A stretch of DNA of 64,000 bases from Tigriopus japonicus (lineage: Eukaryota > Arthropoda > Copepoda > Harpacticoida > Harpacticidae). Shown here piece after piece: positions 54,497-63,697 of this stretch (position 1 is the stretch's first letter; every line of letters begins with the position of its first letter). The notes under the pieces were generated by a model. The model was not told the origin of the DNA and did not search any database. It saw nothing but the letters and a program-made list of their open reading frames with translations. The stretch is from positions 13,898,781 to 13,962,780 of the forward strand of contig CM021317.1 of the NCBI GenBank assembly GCA_010645155.1, given 5' to 3'. A program made the translations under genes and the position numbers.

Positions 54497-57400
54497 CTAG
54501 AAGGACAGTGAATGCATCTCTAGGGAACGTTCCATAATCTTGTCGTTAGATCAATTATTACCGAATATTTGGGCGACTCCGTCACATGTTGGATGTTCAG
54601 CGAGTTGAAAAACACTCTGATCTTGACCAGATTCTGTTCCAGACTCGTTTCATTAGGTTTGGTCTCGGCAAATCCATATTGTTCCCTCGCTTCGTCCTGA
54701 AGTATGACATAAGAGTAGAGTGAGGATTAAAAGGTGTTCATTTTAAACTTCAAAACAGCTTCTTATGGGCTTTGGATTTTCGCATTATCTTGAGATTCAA
54801 GCTAGAAGAAACTTTTTTTCTTGTTATTTTCCAGAGCATGACACTTTTTTCCAGGGTGAATTCCGGCTCAAAAAAACGTCCTTTACAATCTAAATGAACC
54901 AATAAGTTTTCAACGAAAAATGAAAAAAAATAATTCATAAATTTTCCACCGTAAACTAATCAATTGATATTTTTGTCATTTTTGAGCTTTAGCAAAACTA
55001 TTTTCGGTCATCTTGATAACATTATTTTTTTGGCATTTTTCTCCGCCCTCTAAACATCCCGAGCTTTGGTTAATCAGTGAAGGAACGTCAAAGCTCACCG
55101 AGAATTGCGTGGATGGCCATTGAGATTGAGAGAGCGACAACTTGTAATCGGATTCGAGGCACTCGACTTTGCAGGAGCAATTCCTCACACCCACATCAAC
55201 CTCCTCAATAACTTGAGTGATACACTCGGACTGATTGGCTAAGAAAATACACCTTGTTTACCGGCCTTCTTGTGGCCTTAATTGAAAGTGGGTTCCTTAC
55301 ATCCATGGGTCAAATTGCACGGAGAGTAATCACCACGGTTCATATCGCCCTCTAAGAAGTGTGGATGAAAACAACCGCAAGTGTCTTGAAAGGTGGTCAT
55401 CAGACAAAATCGTTGACAAAGCTGAAGAGAACAGAGGATTATTATTTTAGAACTGAAATTTTGGGTGAATTGAACTTACCGAAAGCGTGTAGTTATATCC
55501 TGAAGGTGGGACAAAGTCGGAGTAGTTGGTCTTGGACCATTCTGAGATGCAATCGGAGGTATATGGAGCTGGTTCTCGCCCAATCACAATCTAAGGAATT
55601 TTTGGTTCAGGCATTTCTGATTTACAATAACCACACTTGTGTGTAGTATTTTCTACTTTGTTGTTTGCAAATATTTTGGGAAAACAAAACGGGAGGGCAA
55701 TATGTAATACAGTCCTAAACTCAGGAGTGCCAAGGGACGAATACCATATAAATCTAAAGTCACTCTGCTGTCAAAAAATATAAAACAGGGAAAATATCCA
55801 GACTTCAATAATAAAAATTTCATCTTTTTATGGGAATATGAAAAATTAAGATATGGGGTTGCGCTATTACTCGTTAAAGGTCTTAATGAAATTGTTTTCC
55901 CATGTTTCATTATTTGAATTACTCCAAAAGGATGTCAAGAATTTGTTGCCCATCAGCCTTCGTTGGGAATATGTGGGAGCTAACAGCTTCTAACAGCTTC
56001 TAAAGCAGGATTGGACAAATTTTTAAATACTATTCCTGATCAATTAACTATTCAAGGGTTGTCCAGATCTTTTTTTGTGTTCATGTGTATTTTGTTATTG
56101 TTGTTTGAAAGCAATGCCGCCATATACATGATATAGCCAAACTGACACGTAGTGATATTCCTGAAATAAATCATCATCATCTGCCAACAGTAACTCGTTG
56201 ATAGATCAAATATTAAGTAAATGTTAATTGCATACATTATATTCATTCTCAACTTTTTTTGTAGGGAATTGCATTCCTTGTTGTGGTAGTAAAAAATCCG
56301 CAATCTCAAAAAAAACCACATGATTGCATCTTCGAAATGTTCTAGAGCAGGGGTTTGCAACTGCTTTTGTGTCAAGGCCCACCAAGTTTGATTTTGTATT
56401 GTCAAGGGCCCACTAAACACACCCTAGTAGGTTCATGGTCCCACAAAAAAACGATCAAAGAACTTGGGGTCCATGAGAAAAGAAAAATGGATCGCTTGCA
56501 GAATAACTTTTGTGGACTTTCCCCTATGCTCTTGGGCCCACCAAAGGCCCTGGGCCCACTGGTTGCCGACCCCTGTTCTAGAGAATATCATGAAAGAGAA
56601 AACACACCGGTGTTTTTGAAAGTAAATTCCCAGAAAATCATTCAGACACTTCACATTTTGTAAAATATGAAATATTTCTCGCAAAAATGTTCCAATAAAT
56701 AGTCGAAATGATATTAAAATGATATGATAGTCGAAATTTACCAATATTTTTAGTCATTTCCAGCCAACCTGGCATTAGCCCAAAAATAGTAGTCTTTTTG
56801 TAGTTCAGTTCCCTCTTTTGAACTTTTAGTAATCCAACACTATTTACTTACCTCTTGAATGGCAACACTGTTAACGGTATTAGGGGTGAGGTCGTTTCCG
56901 AATTCATCAGTCATGGGTCGAACGTGGGACGAGTGGATCACCATTCGAGCTCCAGCCTGGAGGAAAAATAACTCAGTTTAATTGATCCAAAGTACCTGAC
57001 AATCAATTGGCACCAACTTGGGTGGTTTGCCCTCTTTGCATGTAGTTGGTTTGGTTCAGATTGAGAACCAAAGTTAGACCAAAAGATGGTCCAGACATAG
57101 ATGACACCCTTTGACCACCTTCAGGATCGTTTCCGTTGATTCCGGAGTTGAATGTGTAACAGTTTCCGTAATTGGGACTTTGGGATGGCCAAAAATAGCT
57201 GGATGATGGAAGGGAAATATAGAACAAAAGGTTTCAATGTCATTTTTTCTAATATCTTGAATGAAAAAAAAGTCTCGGAATATTTTGAATACTCATATCC
57301 AATTCTGAAGCCTTTGACTGTTTTGTTAAAGTTGGATATAAGAGTGAAGATTGTTTAATATTGTTAAAACCTGTAAGTCATTCATTCCCAAAGTCGAAGG

Positions 57401-60400
57401 AAAAGAATTCACATTGAATGAGAAAGGGCGTTTTTCCCCAAAGGAGCCTTCCTGCACATCAAGTATCAACGTGGTTCCATTTCAGATCCATAATTCAGGT
57501 CACGTACCTACTGTTTTTACAATTGCCTTCCCGAAATGTGCACGTTAAGACAAATTCGTCGAAGGCATGTCCAATTGCGGCTCGTTCGTGGCTGTCCAGC
57601 CTCATGAACAGTTCCAAAAACTCATTTTCCAAGGCCACGTCCGCTGGTTGGCCGTCCCATAGAGTTTCATTGTCCAGAACGGACCGTTTCCTCCTTCCTA
57701 AACCTGTTAGGGTATACAGAGCGACTGATGAATGGTATGTTAATAGATTGACTCAGTTGGGCTTTTCAAAGAATGCAAATGGCGACCCTAGTTAAACGGA
57801 ATGAGGTTGGGAACGCATCAAACGAACGATATACCAAATGCTGATGTTTAACGATGCATTTATTTGTTTTTATTCTTTATGCTATTTTGATTTGATAAAT
57901 TTCCTCGTCACATTCCTTTATTTTTTGGATTGGATTGTTGGTGCTAGGGTCGGAGGTTTGATCCCCCCGGCCAACAAAGCCAGCCATCACATCGTCCAAA
58001 TTTTTCCGATCGGCAATTATAAGTCCGGAATCAGAAAAGTTCTCCGTTTGTGGGTGTGGATTTAACGTCTAAAAGTTTCTTTGAGAAAGGTCGGGGAGGA
58101 GAATCGAACCTAGGACCTCCCTCACTATAGAGTTCTTTAAGCGGAACGAGTAAAATAGGATTAACGTGCAACCTTTGAGCATTAGTAAATAAAACTTCAG
58201 TTCTTATGTGTCCTATAAACATCAAAAAGTTTGAAAATAGGTCAAACTTTTGTGTCAGAGTGCAATTTCGGGAGCTGTATTAGTAAGGTGACCTCCCAGT
58301 CTTAAGTACTGTGACCTCCCAATCAGCTGTTTGTTAAAGGACCCCGGAAACTGCGCTAACCACGACACCACGTCTCCTCCCTTTTACGGTTTTCCTTGTT
58401 CCCTATCTACATTGTGACACATAAATCTTTGCCACCTTGGAACAATATATTATATATAATCTTACATATTATATGTATTATATTATATGTAATATCTTAT
58501 ATATTTTCGATTTGCCAAAAATAAAGAATAGAATCATGAAAAATAGACTTTAGCGCTCATCTTTCATGCAACTACATTAAGTTTTTACACTCTTCTATAT
58601 TTTGCCTTAAGGAACTTGATCCCGTCAGCTAGTTTCTGGCAATGTTTAGGATGCCCACAATTCCAGACTGTTAAAAAAAAAGGATTGTTCAAGCTCAACT
58701 CTTACGTCGAAAACAAAACGACCCACATTGTTGTTTTCGATGCTGGGTGTGTTTGTGAGCAAAATTGAAGCTCAATGGGACATGTATAAGGTTGCTTCAA
58801 GTGAGCGTTTTAAATCATTCCGCGGGCGGCAAAACAGGGCCGTTGGCTATGCTACATTGCTCAGCCCATTTTGGCGAATCCAAGTTTTTTTCCATTTTAA
58901 CGAGCATTTGATGATTCTAGGTCCCTGGAAACGATCTAAATTTTACGTTTTGATCCCTCTGCTTTCACTTGGTTGAAAATATGACAAATTTGTTTGCTAG
59001 AAAATGATACAGAAAAGATTAGATCTTAACAGAAAGAGGCTTGAAAAAATATTGCATTTCTCTGTATGCAAAGTATTTTGAAATATTGAAATGATTCTTT
59101 GGAACCCACTGAATAAATCAGCATCTTTAAATTAGTGTTTGGATCACTGTTAAGTCCTATTTTTGCAATAGCAAAAGGCTTGCTTACTTGCTTTTATATC
59201 AATCACCCTAATAATATTTTTTGCATATTATTGACCCAATTCCAGCAAAGGTATCTTTAAGTGAAATACCGATCGTTTTCAGGGACCTAGAATCATCAAA
59301 TGCACGTTAAAATGGGAAAAACTTGGATTCGCCAAAATGGGCTGAGCAACTCGGCACAGCCAACGGCCTTGTTTTGCCGCCCGCGGAATGATTTAAGACG
59401 CTCACTTGAAGCAACCTTGTGCATGTCAATCTAAAGACCCAATAATTAGCCTTGAAACGAAAGGCGTTCAGTTTTGATGAGGAGAAGAAAGCTAATGGTC
59501 TCAAAGCAGAATGAATAGCTTCATAAACTACGCATAAAAAATATTGGAAAATTGATGTGATTAAAAGTTCCCCACTAAGTCCCCCTAGTACCCTAATTAT
59601 GGCATCCTTCAGCAAAATTATTTGGTGCAAATATCTTCTAATGGTCCCAAAAGCCCTAAATTGCACCCAGACAACTGAAAACCTCCTTTCTAATTTTCCA
59701 ACACTCATATACAAGGACTCAAATAGAATTCAGAACAAGTTATTAACCTGGTTGGCTCTTTTGACCATCATTGAACCATCATCAAAATTGGGGTCCATGG
59801 AAACTAACCTTAAAGAGGCAATTGTGGTTTCTCTTTGGACACTTCTCAAATTATGGACATATCAAATTTTACCCAAAAACAGACTACTGGTCAAATCATT
59901 TTTGATGGCTTCCTTTTGCATGACAAACAATGTGTAAAGGGTAAAAGTAGCTCAGAAATGGCTAATAAACACACCATATTTAGTAAAACTTCATGGTTTG
60001 TCATCAGTAAAGCAAACATAAGTGATTTGTAGTCATTGTCAGTAGGGCAAAGATTTAAGTGTCATACTGTAGCTTGATTCTGCTTTTGAACATTTATATT
60101 TTCACGATCTCAAAACAAACAACAAAAATCAAGCAGCCTTTGCGCAACAATTGGTCGATAAAATTCAAGAGTATGATGTTTTTCCTCCTTCCATTATTTT
60201 CAATGGCTAACTCACTGTAAAAAGTTCGATCCACTACTTGCTCTCTCTAACTAGACTTTTAACCTCCTTTTTACGAGTTGACAAAATCAAGAAGAAACTG
60301 TAGGTGAAATTATGGCATAAATGCAAAGCAATGGAGGGGCTCTTTTTTACAGAGAAAGAAGAAGCAAAGCCTCATGCTTCCTTTGCTTTAAATAGATTTC

Positions 60401-61126
60401 TTGGCGATAGTTCTGGAAATAAAAGGAGATACAAGAAACCTAAATTCGTAGTTTTGAAATTCGCAACATCTTTTCATCTTTGCTTTAAGACATCAAACAC
60501 TTCTAATCATCCTTGCTTTAACTTTAACCCTTAATTTCGCCTAGAGCTTTTGCTCTTATTCGCAATGTGTTCCTACAACTCTTGAAGCTTGGAGAATCAT
60601 TTTCTTTTCTAGAGTATCATCCCATTTTTATCGAAATCCTTAAAGCTCCCTTGCCTTGAAAATGGCCAATGAAACCTTTTGTTATCCTCCGAATTTGTTG
60701 ATTCGGATTGGTACAAGACTCACCTCCAAGAATGCCCCCGATCAATCCTCCGCCTCCACTCGAACCTCCACTAGAACCTCCGCTGGAACCTCCACCTAAA
60801 ATGGTTCCAACAGTATCGCCAACACCACCCAAAACATCGCCAACAGCGCCCCCAAGAGCACCAAGACCACTGGCCATGGCTAATTGCAAGGCCTCTTCGG
60901 GTGGTAACGGCTAAACATGCAACCCAGTTAAATAAAAATCGTATAAATTATGTCAAAGAGTGTGAGAACTAACGCAAGATGTGGCATTGATCTTCTGCAA
61001 GATGTCCAATTTGGTCACGTTAACTGGACATTGCTCAGGAGTGGCTTGGCAATCCTCAATGACTCTTTGAAGCCTCTCACAATCCACTCTGTTCTGGTTG
61101 CAAACAGTCACTGCTGGAAATTGGAT
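54284..61126 (-). CDS. DEG/ENaC-family sodium channel subunit (pickpocket-like), 5' end missing
   Basis: Ten exons read on the minus strand: 61126-60974, 60910-60724, 57703-57508, 57198-57018, 56956-56852, 55590-55480, 55421-55301, 55238-55099, 54696-54562, 54496-54284. All phases agree; 1,542 nt, 513 residues plus stop. It starts at IQFPAVTVCNQNRVDC, the post-M1 motif. Then come a Gly/Ser-rich insert, RRKRS, CTF, NYGNCYTFN, AGARMVIHSSHVRP, ELCQRFC-type LCQRFCLMTTFQDTCGCF, CSCKVEC, NLVKIRVFFNSL, and M2 GGALSLYLGISVV with the G-I-S selectivity triplet. The short cytosolic tail ends GLNGSK. The family forms trimeric amiloride-sensitive sodium channels. N-terminus and M1 are not found downstream of 61126 in the window, so the gene is partial here. 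The donor after 57018 (CAA|GTTGGT) is weak. Confidence 0.92.
54562..54696 (-). CDS. DEG/ENaC exon: pre-M2 palm strand
   Basis: Acceptor CATACTTCAG, donor TCG|GTAATA, 45 codons, phase 0. QNLVKIRVFFNSLNIQHVTE is the family's N-L-V-K-x-x-V-y-f strand leading to M2. Confidence 0.95.
55099..55238 (-). CDS. DEG/ENaC exon: CSCKVEC / WPS
   Basis: Acceptor TTTTCTTAG, donor TCG|GTGAGC, phase 1 in and phase 0 out. NCSCKVECLESDYKLSLSQS followed by WPS is the conserved C-x-C-x3-C...Y...S...WP pattern. Confidence 0.95.
55301..55421 (-). CDS. DEG/ENaC exon: LCQRFC / CGCFHP
   Basis: Acceptor TCTCTTCAG, donor GGAT|GTAAGG, phase 0 in and phase 1 out. LCQRFCLMTTFQDTCGCFHP is a diagnostic thumb-domain Cys pattern. 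Confidence 0.96.
55480..55590 (-). CDS. DEG/ENaC exon: thumb region start
   Basis: Acceptor AATTCCTTAG, donor TCG|GTAAGT, 37 codons, phase 0. Ends SGYNYTLS just before the conserved LCQRFC of the next exon; contains a Cys (SDCISEW) of the thumb disulfide set. Confidence 0.93.
55950..56310 (+). mobile_element. LINE 3' fragment, interrupted
   Basis: LDKFLNTIPDQLTIQGLSRS is encoded up to 56070, and the same LINE resumes at 56183 with NSNSL-type codons and the shared 3' UTR. A 112-bp insertion splits it. The A run marks the 3' end. Confidence 0.75.
56071..56182. mobile_element. 112-bp insertion inside the LINE fragment
   Basis: Begins with a T run and ends AATAAATCATCATCATCT; ATCT occurs at both junctions. 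The intact LINE copies at 53120 and 61560 lack it. Identity unknown; a short retroposon is possible. Confidence 0.55.
56348..56575. mobile_element. Buster-type hAT short element, 228 bp, with perfect 8-bp target duplication
   Basis: CAGGGGTTTGCAACTGC at the left and, reversed, CAGGGGTCGGCAACCAGTGG at the right. Flanked by TTCTAGAG at 56340-56347 and 56576-56583. The duplication has TA at its centre (nnnTAnnn), the Buster signature. Non-coding. Confidence 0.9.
56852..56956 (-). CDS. DEG/ENaC exon: AGARMVIHSS
   Basis: Acceptor TTCCTCCAG, donor GAG|GTAAGT, 35 codons, phase 0. AGARMVIHSSHVRPMTDEFG matches the family's G-x-R-V-x-I-H strand. Confidence 0.95.
57018..57198 (-). CDS. DEG/ENaC exon: NYGNCYTFN
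   Basis: Acceptor CATCATCCAG, phase 2 in and phase 0 out. It contains SPNYGNCYTFNSG, a family hallmark, and GPSFGLTLVLNLNQTNY. The donor GTTGGT deviates from consensus but is the only one that keeps frame with the next exon. Confidence 0.92.
57508..57703 (-). CDS. DEG/ENaC exon: RRKRS site and CTF motif
   Basis: Acceptor CCTAACAG, donor GTAG|GTACGT, phase 1 in and phase 2 out. It starts LGRRKRSVLDNE, a furin-type R-R-K-R site just after the Gly linker, and ends VLTCTFREGNCKN, the conserved CTF...C element. Confidence 0.92.
58040..58384 (-). mobile_element. tRNA-derived SINE, interrupted between A and B boxes
   Basis: On the minus strand GGGAGGAGACGTGGTGTCGT then GGTTAGCGCAG gives an A-box region; GGTTCGATTCTCCTCCCC gives a B box, then a tail ending AACTTTTAGACGTTAA. 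Same as the copy at 63217, but about 200 extra bases separate the two boxes. Confidence 0.7.
58445..58505. repeat. AT-only simple tract
   Basis: Near-alternating TATATTA and TACATATTA words, locally palindromic. Confidence 0.7.
58779..59427. mobile_element. Foldback element, 649 bp, with about 155-bp arms
   Basis: Left arm GACATGTATAAGGTTGCTTC then CCGCGGGCGGCAAAACAGGG; right arm reversed GACATGCACAAGGTTGCTTC then CCGCGGGCGGCAAAACAAGG. Arms run to the shared word GATGATTCTAGGTCCCTG. Spacer AT-rich and non-coding. Related half copy at 23265. Confidence 0.8.
60724..60910 (-). CDS. DEG/ENaC exon: Gly/Ser-rich extracellular linker
   Basis: Acceptor GTTTAG, donor GGAG|GTGAGT, 187 nt, phase 0 in and phase 1 out. 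It encodes an Ala/Gly/Val segment, then three GGSS-type repeats (GGSSGGSSGGSSGGGG), then LIGGILGG. This low-complexity block sits where finger-domain loops vary between family members. Confidence 0.88.
60974..61126 (-). CDS. DEG/ENaC exon: post-M1 FPAVTVCN region
   Basis: Acceptor CATTTTTCAG, donor TGC|GTTAGT, 51 codons, phase 0 on both sides. It encodes IQFPAVTVCNQNRVDCERL, the motif just after M1 in all family members, so the preceding exon should carry M1. Confidence 0.93.
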
Positions 61127-62256
61127 CTGAAAAATGGCAAATAATCTGGGTTTGAACATTTCAACGGTAAAAGGAGTGTGCGAAATTAAACGACTTGAGA
61201 TTTGCGGCAAGTAGGAATCAAATTCAATCTGGAGTTTTTAACGAATTCAAGAAGGCCCTTTGCAAACCTCTGGGTTTATTCATGAATATTAGTAATTATT
61301 TTCAGTTTAATATCTCAATTTCGAGCAAATAAGAACTTTTTTTAATTAAGAATATTTTCCCACTTTTAGAAGGTGTGTAAGAAAAGGTAGAGAGATTTGC
61401 ATTATCAAATTTCTCCTTATTCTACTCCATCTTGGTTCTACCTTCACAATCTAAACATCGCCGGGAATATGTAGGAGCTGATCCTCTGATAGCATCAAAG
61501 GCAGGATTGGACAAATTTTTAAATACTATTCCTGACCAACCCACTATTCAAGGGTTGTACAGATCTGCCAACAGTAACTCATTGGTAGATCAAATTTCAT
61601 GTAAATGGTAATTTTATAAACTATATTTATCATTAACTCTCTTTACAGGGAATCCCATTCCTTGTTGCAGTATTAAAAAATCCGCCCCCCCCCTCAAAAA
61701 AAAAAAATGTAGTTGTGGATCTTTGCTCCTATTTTGGCTCCATGTAGTGGTTGGGTAATTCTTAAGCTTCGGTTGAAAACTTCAAGGTTGAATTGATAAC
61801 GTATTTGTCAGAGTACCAGTTTTTCAGTTCTGTTTTTTTCCTGAAAATAATGTGCTTGATTGACAATTTGTCGTAGAAATTTACATGTGCTTCAAAAAGT
61901 CTTGCGCTTAATGGAGATTTTGGAAATACAAAGACCAAAACATCTCATGCGTTTACTCTTTCACCATAATGGCTTCCAATAATTTGAGAGCCAATTAGTA
62001 TTCTTCCTGTTCTTATTGTTCTTACCAAAATTTTATGCCCGCTATTTTAAGATTTGCCAATGTGGGACTTTTCTTATTCTCATTTTCTCCTCCATAAGTT
62101 TAGTTTGTTAAGGAGAAAGCGCATCTTTGATAATGGGAGTTCCATGAAGGAATATTACCACTCCTTGTTGTTTTAGATTGCCAATGGTAAATTTTGGTAA
62201 TTTTTCGACATTATGTTTTGACTCGAGAGATTTAAGTTTTGGCAATCAATCATGAG
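61127..62256 (-). other. Upstream intron of the channel gene, LINE-bearing
   Basis: Should lead to the exon carrying M1, but no such exon is recognisable on the minus strand. Contains the LINE fragment at 61450. Confidence 0.45.
61450..61706 (+). mobile_element. LINE 3' fragment
   Basis: Encodes DPLIASKAGLDKFLNTIPDQ then PTIQGLYRSANSNSLVDQIS and a stop, followed by the 3' UTR, a C run and an A run. The best preserved of the five fragments in this window. Confidence 0.85.
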
Positions 62257-63216
62257 TAGAGCGGCCGAAAGTATTTAATTTTTAAGGCCAAAAACTTTCA
62301 TAATATTTAAGGAAAAAACATCAAAATATTTAAGAAAATATTTAAAAAGCACCCAAATATTAAAAAAATATTTAAATTTGTAGGTATTCAGGGGAAATAA
62401 ATTGGTATTTTTAGAGCTTCTTCTGTGTTCAAAATCCGATTTTTTGATGAAAATTTTGCAACGACGAAAATGCAGGTAGACAAATCTTTGGTGGAAAACA
62501 TTCTTACCATGTAGTGAAAATTGGTTCTTCTTGACAGTTTTTATTTTTACCCTAGATTTAATCAAAATGTTATTGGCCAAGTATTCCAGCCATTACTAGT
62601 GACGTCATCATTTTTGGCGGGAAAAAAAGTTCGGAAGAACTGTGTTTCTGATGAGCATGCGAGGTAACTAAAACGAAAGTTTAGGTCTGGTGATTGCAAC
62701 AATGCCTTTCTTATCTGCACAGATTGAAGTTGAAATAGCAAATCTTGACATTGTATTTGCAAAAAAGTAGGTTTTGTTGCTTTTATCTAAAATTTTGCTA
62801 CATAAGTTGAGAGGGTTCTTCCGAACTTTGAAATTAGGAATGCCCGACTTTGAATAACAAGAAGGCCAGAGGAGATCGGTTCCTGGCGCAACTAAACCTA
62901 AAAACAAATAATTTGTTTAATTGAAGGCTTCCAATTTCTCCATTTGTTTTCAAATTACTTTGCAATGCTTCTCAACATATTAACCATACCATTGCCCATT
63001 AATGCAACATTTTTCGAAAATCTGACCCTTGAAAACTGAGATTTTTTTGGCAAGCCTACACTGCTAACAGCAGTTAGAGACGGCAGCAGGTCCGTAAAAT
63101 GATACGGTAATCACTCCCATTGGTTGAACATTCAACCCAGAGTTTCCCGAATTTTCTTTTGGTTGGAGCTGTGTTTTTCTTTTCTAGATTCAAATCTTTT
63201 TTTATCTTTATTTAAA

Positions 63217-63324
63217 GGGAGGAGACGTGGTGTCGTGGTTAGCGCAGTTTCCCATAGTGAGAGAGGTCCCAGGTTCGATTCTCCTCCCCGACCTTTCGCA
63301 AGGAAACTTTTAGACGTTAATTCA
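63217..63324 (+). mobile_element. tRNA-derived SINE (runs into gap)
   Basis: GGGAGGAGACGTGGTGTCGT then GGTTAGCGCAG (A box) and GGTTCGATTCTCCTCCCC (B box), about 45 bp apart, then tail to AACTTTTAGACGTTAA. Acceptor-like GGGAGGA/TCCTCCC pair, but the arms do not make a proper cloverleaf, so a SINE rather than a tRNA gene. Nested in the hAT element. Confidence 0.75.
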
Positions 63325-63553
63325 NNNNNNNNNNNNNNNNNNNNNNNNNNNNNNNNNNNNNNNNNNNNNNNNNNNNNNNNNNNNNNNNNNNNNNNNNNNN
63401 NNNNNNNNNNNNNNNNNNNNNNNNNNNNNNNNNNNNNNNNNNNNNNNNNNNNNNNNNNNNNNNNNNNNNNNNNNNNNNNNNNNNNNNNNNNNNNNNNNNN
63501 NNNNNNNNNNNNNNNNNNNNNNNNNNNNNNNNNNNNNNNNNNNNNNNNNNNNN
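63325..63553. other. Assembly gap
   Basis: 229 N immediately after the SINE, inside the hAT element. Confidence 0.99.
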
Positions 63554-63697
63554 ATATAATTAAAAGAAGTAAAGGGAATTTTCCTTTAGTTTTGGAAGAA
63601 AAAGCCCAAATATTTAAAAAGTGCTCAATACGGTAAAATGTTTAAATTAAATATCTTTTATATTTAATTAAATATTTTCGGCCGCTCTAATCATGAG

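Larger units (their letters stand above)
55591..56851 (-). other. Channel gene intron with LINE and hAT insertions
   Basis: Contains the LINE fragment 55950-56310 (itself interrupted) and the Buster-type element 56348-56575. The flanks show nothing else. Confidence 0.6.
57704..60723 (-). other. Channel gene intron (3.0 kb) with SINE and foldback element
   Basis: Between the RRKRS exon and the Gly-rich exon. Holds the SINE at 58040, an AT-only tract at 58445-58505 and the foldback element at 58779. 59430-60720 shows nothing recognised. Confidence 0.6.
62257..63689. mobile_element. hAT-type element, about 1.4 kb, with 8-bp target duplication
   Basis: Ends TAGAGCGGCCGAAAGTATTT and, reversed, TAGAGCGGCCGAAAATATTT. 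Flanked by ATCATGAG at 62249-62256 and 63690-63697 (nTnnnnAn, Ac type). Both subterminal zones are crowded with ATATTTAA words. Contains a SINE and an assembly gap; no transposase recognised in what is visible. Confidence 0.85.

Noticed and set aside
63217..63324. A tRNA gene, from A- and B-box-like sequence
   Set aside because: The arms do not form a proper cloverleaf, a shared tail follows, and a second copy exists at 58040. A SINE explains this better.
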